Shown: positions 34,463 through 47,049 of the stretch, piece after piece
Layout: every line of letters starts with the position of its first letter
Position numbering within the stretch: position 1 is the stretch's first letter
Assembly: GCF_035222485.1 (NCBI RefSeq)
Contig: NC_085920.1
Location: forward strand, 1,550,001-1,614,000
Length of the DNA stretch: 64,000 nt
DNA from: Podospora pseudoanserina
Taxonomy: Eukaryota > Ascomycota > Sordariomycetes > Sordariales > Podosporaceae
Direction: 5' to 3'
Translations under genes and position numbers: made by a program
Notes under the pieces: model-generated
What the model was told of the DNA's origin: nothing
Seen by the model: the letters and a program-made list of their open reading frames with translations, nothing else
Databases searched by the model: none

Positions 34463-36747
34463 ATGCAACATCCCATGTCGAGTTCACTCATCAATTCCAC
34501 AGCGAGCCCCGAGCCTGCGGAGCCATCGGGGACTGGCCAAAATACTCTCACAACTCTCACTAATAATATTTGTCCCAATCGCGCATCACCTTTGGCCTCT
34601 GCCTCCAGTGATTCGCCTTCCTCTCTCAACAATTCGTCGTCACGTTCACCATCTTTGACGCCTCAGCCGGCCACTCCCAAATCCCCTGCCTCTGGCCTTT
34701 TTGTCCCCGCGCCCCCAAAGTCGCATTTCGTTGACATCGCATCGCTCCCGCCTCAAGATCCCCAGAATACCGATTTTGATTTTCTGCTCGATTGCAGCGA
34801 CGACGTCGCCGCCTCTGCTGCCCTGTCCAACCACGCAGCGATACCAACAAGCAACACGCCAGGTATACCAGATATCGACATGGCGACCGGCTCCGTCTAC
34901 GACTCAGGCCTCGGCCGCAGTCGACAGGACTCGTTTGTCGGCGCAAGGCCCATCTCCATGACCAACCCCAATCGCACTCGCCGGGACTCGAATAACATCG
35001 GACCCGGCAGTCTGATGGGTGGTATGAGCTGGGGTGGTATCTCTTTGGGGAGTTTTGTCAAGGACGAGTAAGTGTTATCCATGTTAGCATTCTCACGGGA
35101 CCTCTTTCGCGCACGCTGGTTGCGGCGCACCCCGCCACTGCGTCTACATCACTTATAACTGAAAACTTGAATCATGCTTTCGATCAGGTGTGACTGATAC
35201 ATACCTTGCAGGATAATGATGGCCGGCACTTCTCCATATCCGACACATCAGTCACCATCGTTCCACTCATCGTCCTATATGCCCAAGCTGGAAGCATCCT
35301 TTATGCGCGACTTTATCTGCTGCGAGACGACGTGGGATACCCTTCATGATCTGCTCCAGCATTATGAAGAGCAGCATACTAACCTCACGGGAAACTCCAC
35401 GTTGGGGCCTGGGTTCGGCGGGAACTTCACGCGTGGTCCTGCCAGTCGTGCAACTTCTGTTGCACCTTCAGTCAGACCACAGCAGCCAACACAACCGATG
35501 CATGGGTTCCAGCAACAGCGCCAGCCTGGTACTGGCGCCAGCAACCTGGGCGCTGGTGGATTCGGTATGATGCGACAGCAGGCGGCTCCGGTCGCACCCA
35601 AGGTCAACCACATGTCTCACCTCAACGACGAGATGGATGCAGTTGGCGACATGGAAATGGATGATGCTGTCGGGCACATGGATATGGACGACAGCCAACG
35701 CATACAGCAGACCCGTCACCTCTTTGGTCAGCAGCAGCGACCCCAGCTTCATCTTAATGCCTCGGGGCTTCCTCATCAAGCGTTGCGCACTTCGCAGCCT
35801 CCAACACCAGCTGCTCAGAGCTTTGGATTCCAGAACAATCCTACCGTCTCTTCGGTCAACACACCAACACTGACGACTCACCAAGGCCTGCCCCAGCGCG
35901 GACAACAGTTCTCACAAGATAACGCTATGGAGGAGGATGATGATATGTCAGGCCTGCCCATGAAGCTTAACACCAACAACTTGGCGCCTCTAGGCGGTTT
36001 TCCGTTCAATATCAACAACACCATCGACGACCCTGCGAAGCGCCTTTACAGTCCCGGGGGTTCTTCGGCTCAGATGACCAGCCAGCAACGAGCCATGGAA
36101 CAGCAGTTGCAAATGCAGCAGCAAGTGCAGCAGCAGTTGGTAAGCATGAATCTTGACTACAGCCAACTGCCACCGGGCATGGATCCAACCACGCTTCTTC
36201 AGCACTTCACTGCGCTGATGATGCCACCACCCGAAGAGCACAAGCCGTTCAAGTGCCCCGTCATCGGCTGTGAGAAAGCCTACAAGAACCAAAACGGCTT
36301 GAAGTAAGTAACCATTAAAACAGTGCAACCGATCCAGGTGATGTGTTGCTGACCCAAATTCTAGGTATCACAAGACACATGGGCATTCGACCCAGCAGCT
36401 CCACGAGAATGGCGACGGCACATTCTCCATCGTCAATCCTGAGACTCATGCGCCCTATCCAGGCACCCTGGGTATGGAAAAGGAGAAACCCTTCAAGTGC
36501 GAAGTCTGCGGCAAGCGGTACAAGAACCTGAACGGTCTAAAATACGTAGGCAAACACCTCACAGCAAGGTCTATAAAGCTCTGAACACTAACGTATCTTC
36601 GTCCAGCACAAGCAACACTCCCCACCGTGCGACCCGGAACTTCGAGCTCAGCAGCAGAACCTCTTTTCCAGCATGATGCAGAATCCCGCAGGATTTATGG
36701 CCATACAGCAAAACCTTCCCAATATCAACGAAGACAACACTCATTAA
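34463..36747 (+). CDS. SFP1: C2H2 zinc-finger regulator, Sfp1 type
   Basis: Sfp1 proteins couple nutrient and TOR signalling to ribosome biogenesis and cell size. Exons 34463-35067, 35212-36303, 36365-36545 and 36607-36747 give 672 residues. The N-terminal two thirds are Ser/Pro/Gln/Met-rich. A degenerate finger-like segment ([20 protein letters not shown]) lies near residue 230. Two C-terminal C2H2 fingers are clear: [20 protein letters not shown] then HKTHGH, and [18 protein letters not shown] then HKQH. Spacing and the NGLKYH signature are those of Sfp1. An intron interrupts each finger just before its first His: phase 2 inside the Lys codon in the first, phase 0 after the Tyr in the second. 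The start Met ([11 protein letters not shown]) is the first in frame after a stop. Fungal homologues differ in length, so function is inferred from the fingers. Confidence 0.85.
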
Positions 36748-39092
36748 GCGTGGCATTCCGACTCAGTATCTCTTATGCAACAATGGTATCCTGCTGAGCG
36801 ATTCGCCTCCTTATCCTACGGCATAAACATACTTGCCTTCTTCACCATTTTTTCCTGGTTCGGGTACTTTTGCATTTCTCCTGCATCATGCGGTCCGGCG
36901 TTTTCCTGGTGGTCCTAGGCGTGGGAGGGGACGACTTTTTTTTTCCGAGTAAAGCGCACGCGGGAAGGCTGTCTGCGGATCTATATACCCCAAAGCATAG
37001 ACTGGATTTCAGACTGATACCCCGTTGTCCTCTTTTTGTTTCTTTCATTTTTATCCCTTTCTCCCATTGGTCCTTTCTGTTGACTGGTTTGAGGCCAATC
37101 AAAAGACTGGCCGACGATAACGATACGCACAACATAGAGGAGACCTGCTTTTTCCCCCCACCGAGACAGCGTTTTAGAGCGAGAAAGGAGAGAGCCCGGA
37201 AGAGACGAAGACCACGAACCGAACGAATACCATTAGACCGGGGGGTTCTGACGACAGCAAAAAATGGTGTTGAGAGAGTGAGAGGGAGAGGAACAAAATT
37301 GGGGTGGTGATATTTGGGATGGTTGCGGCAAGGGAAAAAAACTCGGCGCGGAGAGGTGAAGAAGGGGAGCTAACGTTATACACTCGTTATTTCACCAGTA
37401 ATAATCACTAATTGAGGGCCTTGCGGCTGGACTAGCTGGGCTGGACTGGTTTAGGGGGGCTTGGGGTGTGTGTTTGGTTTTTTTTTTTTGAGAGCGCGAG
37501 GAGGCGGGAAAGAACAGGCTGTTGTGCGCGAGTGATGAAGCGAGCAAGCCAGCGAGGAGTTGGGGAGAAGGGGGATGTGTGCTTTTTTGTTTGCTGATTT
37601 TATTTGTGTTCCTTTTTTCTCTCTCTCTTATTTTCCTTGTGATTTCTCTGGCTTTCTGTGGATGGGACCCCAAAATGGCGAGGCGTATGAGGTATCAAAA
37701 AGTTTCATGGAAGGGAGACAAGTATGAGAAATGTGTGGTATGATGATGGTAGAAGGGAGGGGATAGGTATCCAAAACCTGGAGGTGAGTTTTTATCCCCC
37801 AAGATATGTTTGAGAAGATGGGGGAAATAAAGGGAGGGGGCGGGGGGGGGTAGGTGGTACAAGTTGGCGCAATGTGGTGCAAAAAAATCGGTTGGGAAAA
37901 GTACTTGTAGGTTGTTGATTTCTGTCGGTTTCTCTCTTTGTCTTCTTTTTATTTGGGTCTTTTTTTGTTTTGGGTGGAGGGGAACAGGAGATGAAGGAGG
38001 TTGCACTTGGCTTCTTCTTTTTTTGTGTATGGTGATTTTGCTTGCTTGCAATTTGCTATTTGCTGCTTGCTTGCTTGCTGATGTAAAGGTTCTTGTTCTT
38101 GTTGTTCTTGTAGTCGGTGGCTTCAGGGTTTTGGGATAAAGATAGAAATATCAAACTCTACTCTCGGTTTTAAAATACGGGCGTGATGATTCTGGAACTG
38201 CGATATGAAAATTGGTTGGTTGTGTGGAGGTAATGATGATGATGGGCCGTGTCCGAGCTGACTGACTATCTACGTGGTTTAGAGTGGAAATAGGGGGTCA
38301 CTCCTTATGTTGGTTACACACACACACCTGCTTTACGCCCTTTATCCGAGGATAAGAAACAAAGCTGTGGGTTTTGCCAATCAGGATATCGTGATGCTAC
38401 CTACCTAGCCTGCTCTGTATAGGTGCCTTGTACCCCGACCTGAAAGGTAAAACTTGGTTTGGTTGTTGTTGAGAAATGAATGGGAGCTGGTATACACTTG
38501 CATGTTGTGGGGTAATAACATGTTCAAGATCTATCAACCTTACTTTTGTTAAAAGACCTATCGACTGCCCTCGAAAGCCTTTATTCACAATAGCAGCCCC
38601 TAAAATTTTGTCCACAGCCTGACTTGCCATACGCAATGATTCCTGGAGGGGATAATAGGTTGGTTGTGATATTTGCAACGATGCCTGAAGATGATGCTCT
38701 ACACCAGTGGCCATCGTCCGTCATCTCAGCCAACAACTTCCTAGACCAACCGCTCAAGCCCCCCCAGACCAATCACCCCCCTCAACCCACCACCAACCCA
38801 CAACACTAATGCACAACCAACAGCCACGATCTCTTATGATTTGTGATATTAGTATTAAATAAGTGTATATATACTTTGCAAAGTCATCACTGGTCGTCCA
38901 CATACCCCTCCTTCCCATCTTTCCCAGTGTCCGTGTTTTTGCTTTCCCTTCCCTTCCTCCCAATGCAAATGCTTTCCCTTTTGTTCCAAGAAAGCACTCA
39001 CTATAACTTGGTTCATCAATGACGACCACAGACCCAAACGCCACGAAACAACAACTCATCGCATCCAACAACAACAACAACAACACATAAGT
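36748..39092. other. Convergent intergenic region, Sfp1-like and CYP51 3' flanks
   Basis: These 2.3 kb separate two convergent stops, unusually long for 3' flanks alone. The part 37470-38120 is rich in T and G runs with short TTGC and TTG iterations. A CA-dinucleotide run lies near 38318-38328. No gene with a conserved motif is supported. Confidence 0.45.
39067..39084. repeat. (AAC)6 microsatellite just downstream of CYP51
   Basis: Six AAC units lie within 30 bases after the CYP51 stop, reading as (TTG) in the mRNA sense. It is probably within the 3' untranslated region. Confidence 0.85.
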
Positions 39093-40807
<1,715 letters not shown>

Positions 40808-42293
40808 TCTGTCGGGGAGGGAAGATTAAAAAGAAGTAGAGAAAAAGAACGTGTCCAAGGCTGCTGGGAAATGCAACAAGCGCACGTGCGAGATGCCAAC
40901 AATCAAAGCCCACGGGGAAAGAAAGAGAAGAATCTCGCGACCTTTAAGTAGAAGGAGCGAAGAACTTTTCTAGAGTTCATGTCATCAAGAAAAAAGGGAT
41001 GCGAATTGGCTTTTGGGTAGGTAATCTGCCCCTGCCACGGCAGCCCAGATTGGCCAATCAGGCGCTCTCCAAGAGCGGTTTCGTATTCGCATTCGCACGG
41101 TACCTGGGTACTTCGCATCCGTACGCTCCCACCGCACCGTTTACTCACATCATGCGATAGAAAGGCAACATCCGATCAAAGTTGCGCCAATGATTCCACG
41201 GCAATTACCGTTGACCACCACATATGCGCCGACCTTGTGAGAAGCTGGGCGCATTCTGGCCGTAAGCGAATGCCTTCGTTTTTCGTTTCACCGTTCCTTC
41301 TCCTGAAGGGCCGTCTTCTCTGCTCTCCATGTACAGACCGCCTGTGGGATATGGTGGCTTGGCTTAACCAGTTGTCCCGTACTTCGTACCTGCAGGGCGT
41401 GCTGTCATCGGATGAACCCTACCCACCTCATGCTGTGGAGTGCGGTGTGTCAACGCCCGTGGGCTCCGCTGACAAGTGCTATCGCGGATGTGCGATGGTA
41501 GGGTGTTGGTGATATTGAGCATGTCGCTCTCTCTTCGTCACTTGACCCAAGTGTACTCTCGGTGAGAGCTTCATACCGATACTGACCGTGCGCTTACACC
41601 CGGCATCTTCTCACCAAAGCGGCGAGTTGTGCCTTGTCAGTGGGTTTCCCAAGATCATGAGAACTTCAACTTGTCTGGGGTTCCGCTCCGTTGTTTGGAT
41701 CACAAGTAGTGAAGACTGAGAACAAGGCGAAACACCCTCTCGAGAACAGGCGCATGAAGCGATATCGATTACAGTTTCCAAAGTAGCCTAGTGCCTAATG
41801 ATACGTAGTAATAACACTGCTGCTTATTCATTTCATGTGATTTCCTATCCTTGGCTAAAATGACAACAGCAACAACAACAACACCAACGACATATCTATC
41901 GTCTTCTCCCTGTAAAACAACCAGCGAATGACTATTCCCGCTCCATGCAAAGTCTGAGCACACCCCCCAAAACGTAAACGAAAAAGCGAATGAAGAGAAA
42001 GTATGTACAACTTGAAAAAGAGAAAAGAAAATCATGCTAATGATGATGATGATGATGACGATGGTAGATGCAACGAATGGCTCCCATGTGTGTGTGGTAT
42101 ATGGTATCATCTCCTCTTCCAATCCTCCCCCCACCTTTTCAATAAAAAGAATGTGCTCTTTTCTTTTCTCTTATGCCCCTTTACCCAAGCCTAAACGCCA
42201 AAAGCAAAAACAGTGTCATAACAAGAAAAGAAAACTCCTGCAACCGACAACAACAAACTACAACAACAACAACAATAACAACAACAAACACCT
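40808..42293. other. CYP51 promoter and 3' flank of the GT23-like gene
   Basis: These 1.5 kb hold the CYP51 promoter on the left and the GT23-like 3' flank on the right. There is a short GAT run near 42040-42057 and CAA-type runs near 41864-41880 and 42246-42290. I could not identify a sterol regulatory element with confidence. No gene is supported. Confidence 0.45.
42246..42290. repeat. Interrupted (AAC)n microsatellite beside the GT23-like stop codon
   Basis: About a dozen AAC units with a few interruptions end only a few bases from the stop codon at 42294. In the mRNA sense this is a UUG-rich start of the 3' untranslated region, as seen after CYP51. Confidence 0.8.
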
Positions 42294-44195
42294 TCAATGA
42301 AGACCCAACCAACCCAAGCCCCCATCCACATTCACCCACCTCCCCCCCTTGACACTCCCCTCCCCCATCATCACCCCCAACAACCTACACCCCAAACTAC
42401 TAACCGTGCAAACCACCACATCGCTCGCCTCGGCCAGCACCGCCAAATCCATCATGTAAGCCCTCCCAACCAAGCTCCTAAGCCGGAGCGACTCAGCCCC
42501 CACCCCCTTTTCCTCCTTCTTGCCATTATTCGCCGTCGGCACCCCCAAATTCCAAAACATGCCGGCATAAAACCCACCCTCCCACCCAAAAGCCTCATCC
42601 ACAAACTTGTGCATCACGTTCCGATCCAGCTCCTCTTCCTTCCCCCCCTTGGGGAGCAGCTCATGCTTGGAAGCGAGCTTGATCCTATCCTGCGCTCTCA
42701 CCACCCTCTTCCCGTTGAGGTTGTCCTTCACTTCCTCAGAGTCATACACAAGCGGGTCGTCAGACGCGAGGATCATGAACGAGTGTTCACGCGCAAGCCG
42801 GTTTTCTTCTGCCGTGTCGTGGAAGATGCTGCCGGACGAGTTGAACTTGGAGGCGATGATCTCCTGCGCAAAGTCGGTGTAGACGTTCACAGGAAGGTAC
42901 GAGCGCCTGTATTGGGGTTCAAACGGGTGGCGGTCGCCGCGGCGGATGTGAAGGCCGATGGCAAGACCAGATTGTGTGCCCTTGGTTTTGGGCACGAGAC
43001 GCTTGGCGAGGAGCTTGCGGGTGCGAGTATCGACGTGGCGGGCGTCTCCGGCGTTGAGGTGAAAGAGGGCTCTGAACCCGGAGCGAGCGAGCGCGAATTG
43101 CTTCTTGAGGAGGGAGGAATCGAGTGGTTCGAGGGGTGGGGAAGAGCTGGAGAAGATTCCCTCTGCTGAAGGAGGGAGGAGGTTGGCAAAGACTTCGTGG
43201 GCGTTGGCAGCTGAGACGACCAGGTGACGTGCCTGAGGTGGGCAGGGGAGTCGTTCATGGTCAGGAGGTGGGGAGCAGTCTTGCGCGGGCGGCGCTTCAA
43301 AGATGTCGGAGTACTCTCCGTATGCCCATCTCGTGTCGTCGATGAAGAAACCACGGCCTTCTTTTTCGGCGAGACCATATGCGATCCAGAGCATCATGAG
43401 CGTTTTTCCCAGGCCAGCCTCGCCGGACTCGAGAACAAAAGTGAGGCTCTTCTTGCAGACAGGCTTCCCCGTGTTTGTTCCTCCCGCTCCCCTCTTTGGC
43501 AAATAACCAGCTTTCTCAGCTTCTTGAACGTCAATGAAGTCGTGATCGGGTGCCTCTGCCCCGAAGCTGAGTGAGACCTGCGGCAACCCGGACCCCTGAG
43601 ATCGCAATTCCACCGCCCTGGCCGCTACCTGCTCACACCTCCCACACATGTCTGCGTAACCCTTCTGGGACAGTGGAAACGGTGTCCCTGGCGGTATCGA
43701 TACTGTCCATTTCGCCTTACCTCGATGGTCGGTGATGACGATAGGCGTAGCGAAATCTGGCGCCCCCTTCTGCGATACCATCTCAACTCCATCGCTTCGT
43801 TTTGGCGGTGCTACTATCGGCTTCTCGGGGACTGACAGTCGTGTGTTATCAGCCGGTATCGGTATTTCCGGTCCAAAGAGGTAGGTAAGAACCTCGAGCG
43901 AGATCCAAAAGACAGCAAGAATGCTCAAAATCCGGATCGTATATCGTATGAGTCGTATTGGGCGTACGCCTAGGATCAGTTTCCTCTGGGGGGGCTTTTT
44001 CGGTGGGGAGAGTGACGGAAGGCCTGGAGATGGTGGTGGTGAGAATACCAAGTGGTTGAAGCTGAAGCGAGAGGATGTGGATGATAGAGGGCCCTTTTCG
44101 GCGACATTGTACGAGGCTGCTCGTCGAAGGTTGATACGGGGCGGCAAGATGGCTTTGGCATGCGCCGTTCTACTGAGGTCAAGTGTTGGCGGCAT
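42294..44195 (-). CDS. Type II membrane protein with GT23 fucosyltransferase-like motifs
   Basis: A single-exon gene of 633 residues. A cytoplasmic-like basic N-terminus of about 80 residues is followed by one membrane segment near 86-107 (TIRILSILAVFWISLEVLTY), the topology of Golgi glycosyltransferases. The lumenal part starts with a stem and a CGRC motif. Near residue 410 it has GLAIGLHIRRGDRHPFE, like the HxRRxD motif of alpha-1,6-fucosyltransferases. Near residue 590 it has DVVVCTVSSLGCRLLGVMMG, like the later GT23 peptide motif that contacts GDP-fucose. Most ascomycetes lack core fucosylation, so donor and acceptor are unknown. The protein could be an enzyme with another substrate. Two or more Asn-X-Ser/Thr sites are present. 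The promoter region upstream is long. Confidence 0.75.
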   Translation of the reverse strand: MPPTLDLSRTAHAKAILPPRINLRRAASYNVAEKGPLSSTSSRFSFNHLVFSPPPSPGLPSLSPPKKPPQRKLILGVRPIRLIRYTIRILSILAVFWISLEVLTYLFGPEIPIPADNTRLSVPEKPIVAPPKRSDGVEMVSQKGAPDFATPIVITDHRGKAKWTVSIPPGTPFPLSQKGYADMCGRCEQVAARAVELRSQGSGLPQVSLSFGAEAPDHDFIDVQEAEKAGYLPKRGAGGTNTGKPVCKKSLTFVLESGEAGLGKTLMMLWIAYGLAEKEGRGFFIDDTRWAYGEYSDIFEAPPAQDCSPPPDHERLPCPPQARHLVVSAANAHEVFANLLPPSAEGIFSSSSPPLEPLDSSLLKKQFALARSGFRALFHLNAGDARHVDTRTRKLLAKRLVPKTKGTQSGLAIGLHIRRGDRHPFEPQYRRSYLPVNVYTDFAQEIIASKFNSSGSIFHDTAEENRLAREHSFMILASDDPLVYDSEEVKDNLNGKRVVRAQDRIKLASKHELLPKGGKEEELDRNVMHKFVDEAFGWEGGFYAGMFWNLGVPTANNGKKEEKGVGAESLRLRSLVGRAYMMDLAVLAEASDVVVCTVSSLGCRLLGVMMGEGSVKGGRWVNVDGGLGWLGLH

Positions 44196-47049
44196 GTTGA
44201 AGAACAGAAACAGAAACCAGGAAAGGAAAGTCTAGTGTTCGAAATCAAGAACTGGATAAGGCGACCGCAGGAAAAGTATACCGTTTGGAATACAATAAGC
44301 CGCCGTCCTGAAGCCCAGCGTTTGGAGCGGCGTTTTGTTCGTCTCTGTCGACACCGGCGTGCTGCTCTCCGTGTCCGGCAGAGGAGAGCTGAAGGATTTC
44401 TGGTGGGGGTACCCGACCGGTGAAATTCGTCGAAGTCATAAGGGAGTTGCGATCTTGATGTCGGGATCTTTGTCTTATCAGGGAGAGCTCAACTCCCAAG
44501 CCCTAATCCCGAAAAGACAAGTGACGTTTATGCCACCGGGATATCGTATCTTTCGTGGGCACGGATCAGGACCCCTTCAGAACACAGTCGTACAAGAGGG
44601 AGCGAGGCGCTTGCGGTCTTGTTACAAGGCGACAACGACGACGTGGTGGACGGAATGGGCCGTTGGAGGCCGATATGGGGGCAGGACAGAGTGAAAGATG
44701 CAAGATGTTGATCGAATAGAATGGCGAGGGCGGCCAGCCGGATTTTCAGGTCCAGCAAAGAAGATCAGCGGCAGTGCCGGTGTCCCCCCCTTCTCGAGGT
44801 AGGGCGGAGGAGAAGAGGTCTTGCTTGAAGTGGACGGGCCGCTTGAACAGCCGAAGTGACCACCTGCCGAAAGATCGCCACCAGTACGAACTAGGTAGGT
44901 GTTGGAAGTATCATCTAGAGGATTGACAAACGGTGTTCGACAGAAAATGAGAATGGCCAAATATCCCTCTCCGAAATGAGGGTGTGGGTTCGGTTCAACG
45001 AGCACTGGAGGGGTACCAGGCCAGGTTGTGCTACCTTTACCTGCGTCTCAGTCTCACTTTTGGAGTCTTCCTCTCAAGAGAGTGCGCAAATCAGACCGAG
45101 GCTGACAAAAGAGGCGCTGTTGGTATATCGGAAAATCGGTATGCGATGCGAACTGCGTCGAGTTTCTATTCGCAGCTCGGAGGGGGTGTGGCCGAGAGCA
45201 GAAGCTGGTACAACCGCCGTTGGCTTCGAGAATAGAATAGCAAAGTTCAACTGGACACCCAGCGTCACAGTCGACAATTTAATTCATATACTGACGTACA
45301 TGGTGAAGAATGGGAGAAGGGGAAAAAGATCGCCTCGAGGATGGACCCCGATGACTTGTTCTGTGTCGATCACTGCGACTGTTGTTCAGGGGGCCAACGG
45401 AGAATGCCAGGTGAGGTTATGGCCCACCATGAGATCACAGGCCAAAGAAGAACAGCAAACAAAGCAGATCTTTCGCTTGGTTTTGGTCTCAAACCCATGC
45501 GCCCCAAGGAACCGATACCCCGGAAAGCTCAAAACCAAATCTTATCGATATCCAACGGGGGCTTGTTTGAAGCGGGAAGCGAGATCCATCTACAAGACAC
45601 CAAACAGCATGAATGATGTGATTCTCTCTTCCTGGTTTCATCCCCAGATTCTAGAAAGGTCTTGACCCGGAATCTGGAGTTCATCATGACCCCCTGGCCT
45701 TTCGACGGCCTCACCAAATGGCCGGCACGATGCAATTCAGCAGACAAAAAGTTCTAGGGATTTCCCACTCCCCCTCCGTTTGGGCTGGAAAAAAGGGCAA
45801 GTTTTGTCGGCGGAGGCGGGGCAGGCGGCGATCACCATTTGTGGCAGTTGAGCCCCTGTCGCTTCTGAAACGCACTAGCTTCGGGGAAATCATCCAATCA
45901 GATGCCTGGCTCCCGCCCTTCCCGGCACACCGGTGCCTTCCCGCTTGGCATGGAGAACCACCACCAACGGCAGGTGGGGAAGTTTGTGTGACCTCCAGCA
46001 ACGAGAAGGTAAGCGGACTCTGACCTTGAAGGCATCGCCAGAGGCATATCAGTGCTAGGGCTCGGTCTCTGAGGTAGATACTCTCAAATTGAACCAATAT
46101 ATTGAGCCTCTACATCATGATACTCATATAACCATATTCAGCCTCGTGTTGGATCACTGAAGAATTGGATATGCAGCCCCCCCTCTCTCGGTTTTTGTTT
46201 TGTTTACACCACATTCTTATCAGGTCTCAAACGTAATACAAAAAATGAAAACTACCTCTCATTCATGCTATCACATGTATATACGTCTCGCCCATTCACA
46301 CATAGGCCTCCAAAATCAACACATACTCGCCCCCAGGCTTCAACAAAAACTCTCTCAAGTCATCATCATGCCCCGCCTCGAAACCCACGCACGCGTGGAA
46401 AAACAAACACATCAAATGTTTAGAATAATCTCTTTTGGCATTTCAAAAAATCGCTTTCCATTCTTTCTTTCTCCCATCCCACCTCATCTCCTCCCACCTC
46501 TCCTAACCACCACCCCCCCTTTTGCGCGTGCGTCGTCTCATGATGCCATAGCCTCAATGATGAAAAAAATGATGAACAAATGCTCTCCCCTGCTCCTCGA
46601 CAACAAACAACCAGGCAGGCCAAAATTGGATACAAAAAGAGCCCCATCACCAACCAACCCTTCCCTCCTCCAATCTCCAACAAGAAAGTTTGCCAAACTA
46701 GTTGGATCCCCCATACAAAACTCTCCCCTTTCCCACCACCCCCTTCACTCCTAGCTAATGTACAAAATTAACAACAAGACGCTGGCTTGCTAAATGACGA
46801 TGAGAAAAGTAAACTTGATCCCCTCCCCCCCAATTTCCCGATCTCCACCATAACAGAGAAACGGTGGGCTATTTTGAAAAGACCAAAAAGCAAAAATACC
46901 AATAACAACAAGTCGGGTATAAGACAGAAAATGAAAAAAAAGTACCCCGTATTCCTTACCCCCATCTTCTTCCATGTGAAACCCAACCAAGGAAAAAGAA
47001 AAAACACTTATACATGTTCCGTCATGTTATACAGGCCACGGCCCCCTTC
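44196..47049. other. Intergenic region between the kinesin 3' end and the GT23-like 5' end
   Basis: This is 2.85 kb without a supported gene. A 229-codon plus-strand frame at 44976-45665 is long but has no recognisable domain and composition unlike the neighbours. The right-hand 900 bases are A- and C-rich, as expected for the kinesin 3' flank read on the opposite strand. Confidence 0.45.

Noticed and set aside
44976-45665. 229-codon plus-strand open frame
   Set aside because: No domain, no conserved motif, and composition unlike real genes in the window; likely chance in promoter DNA.
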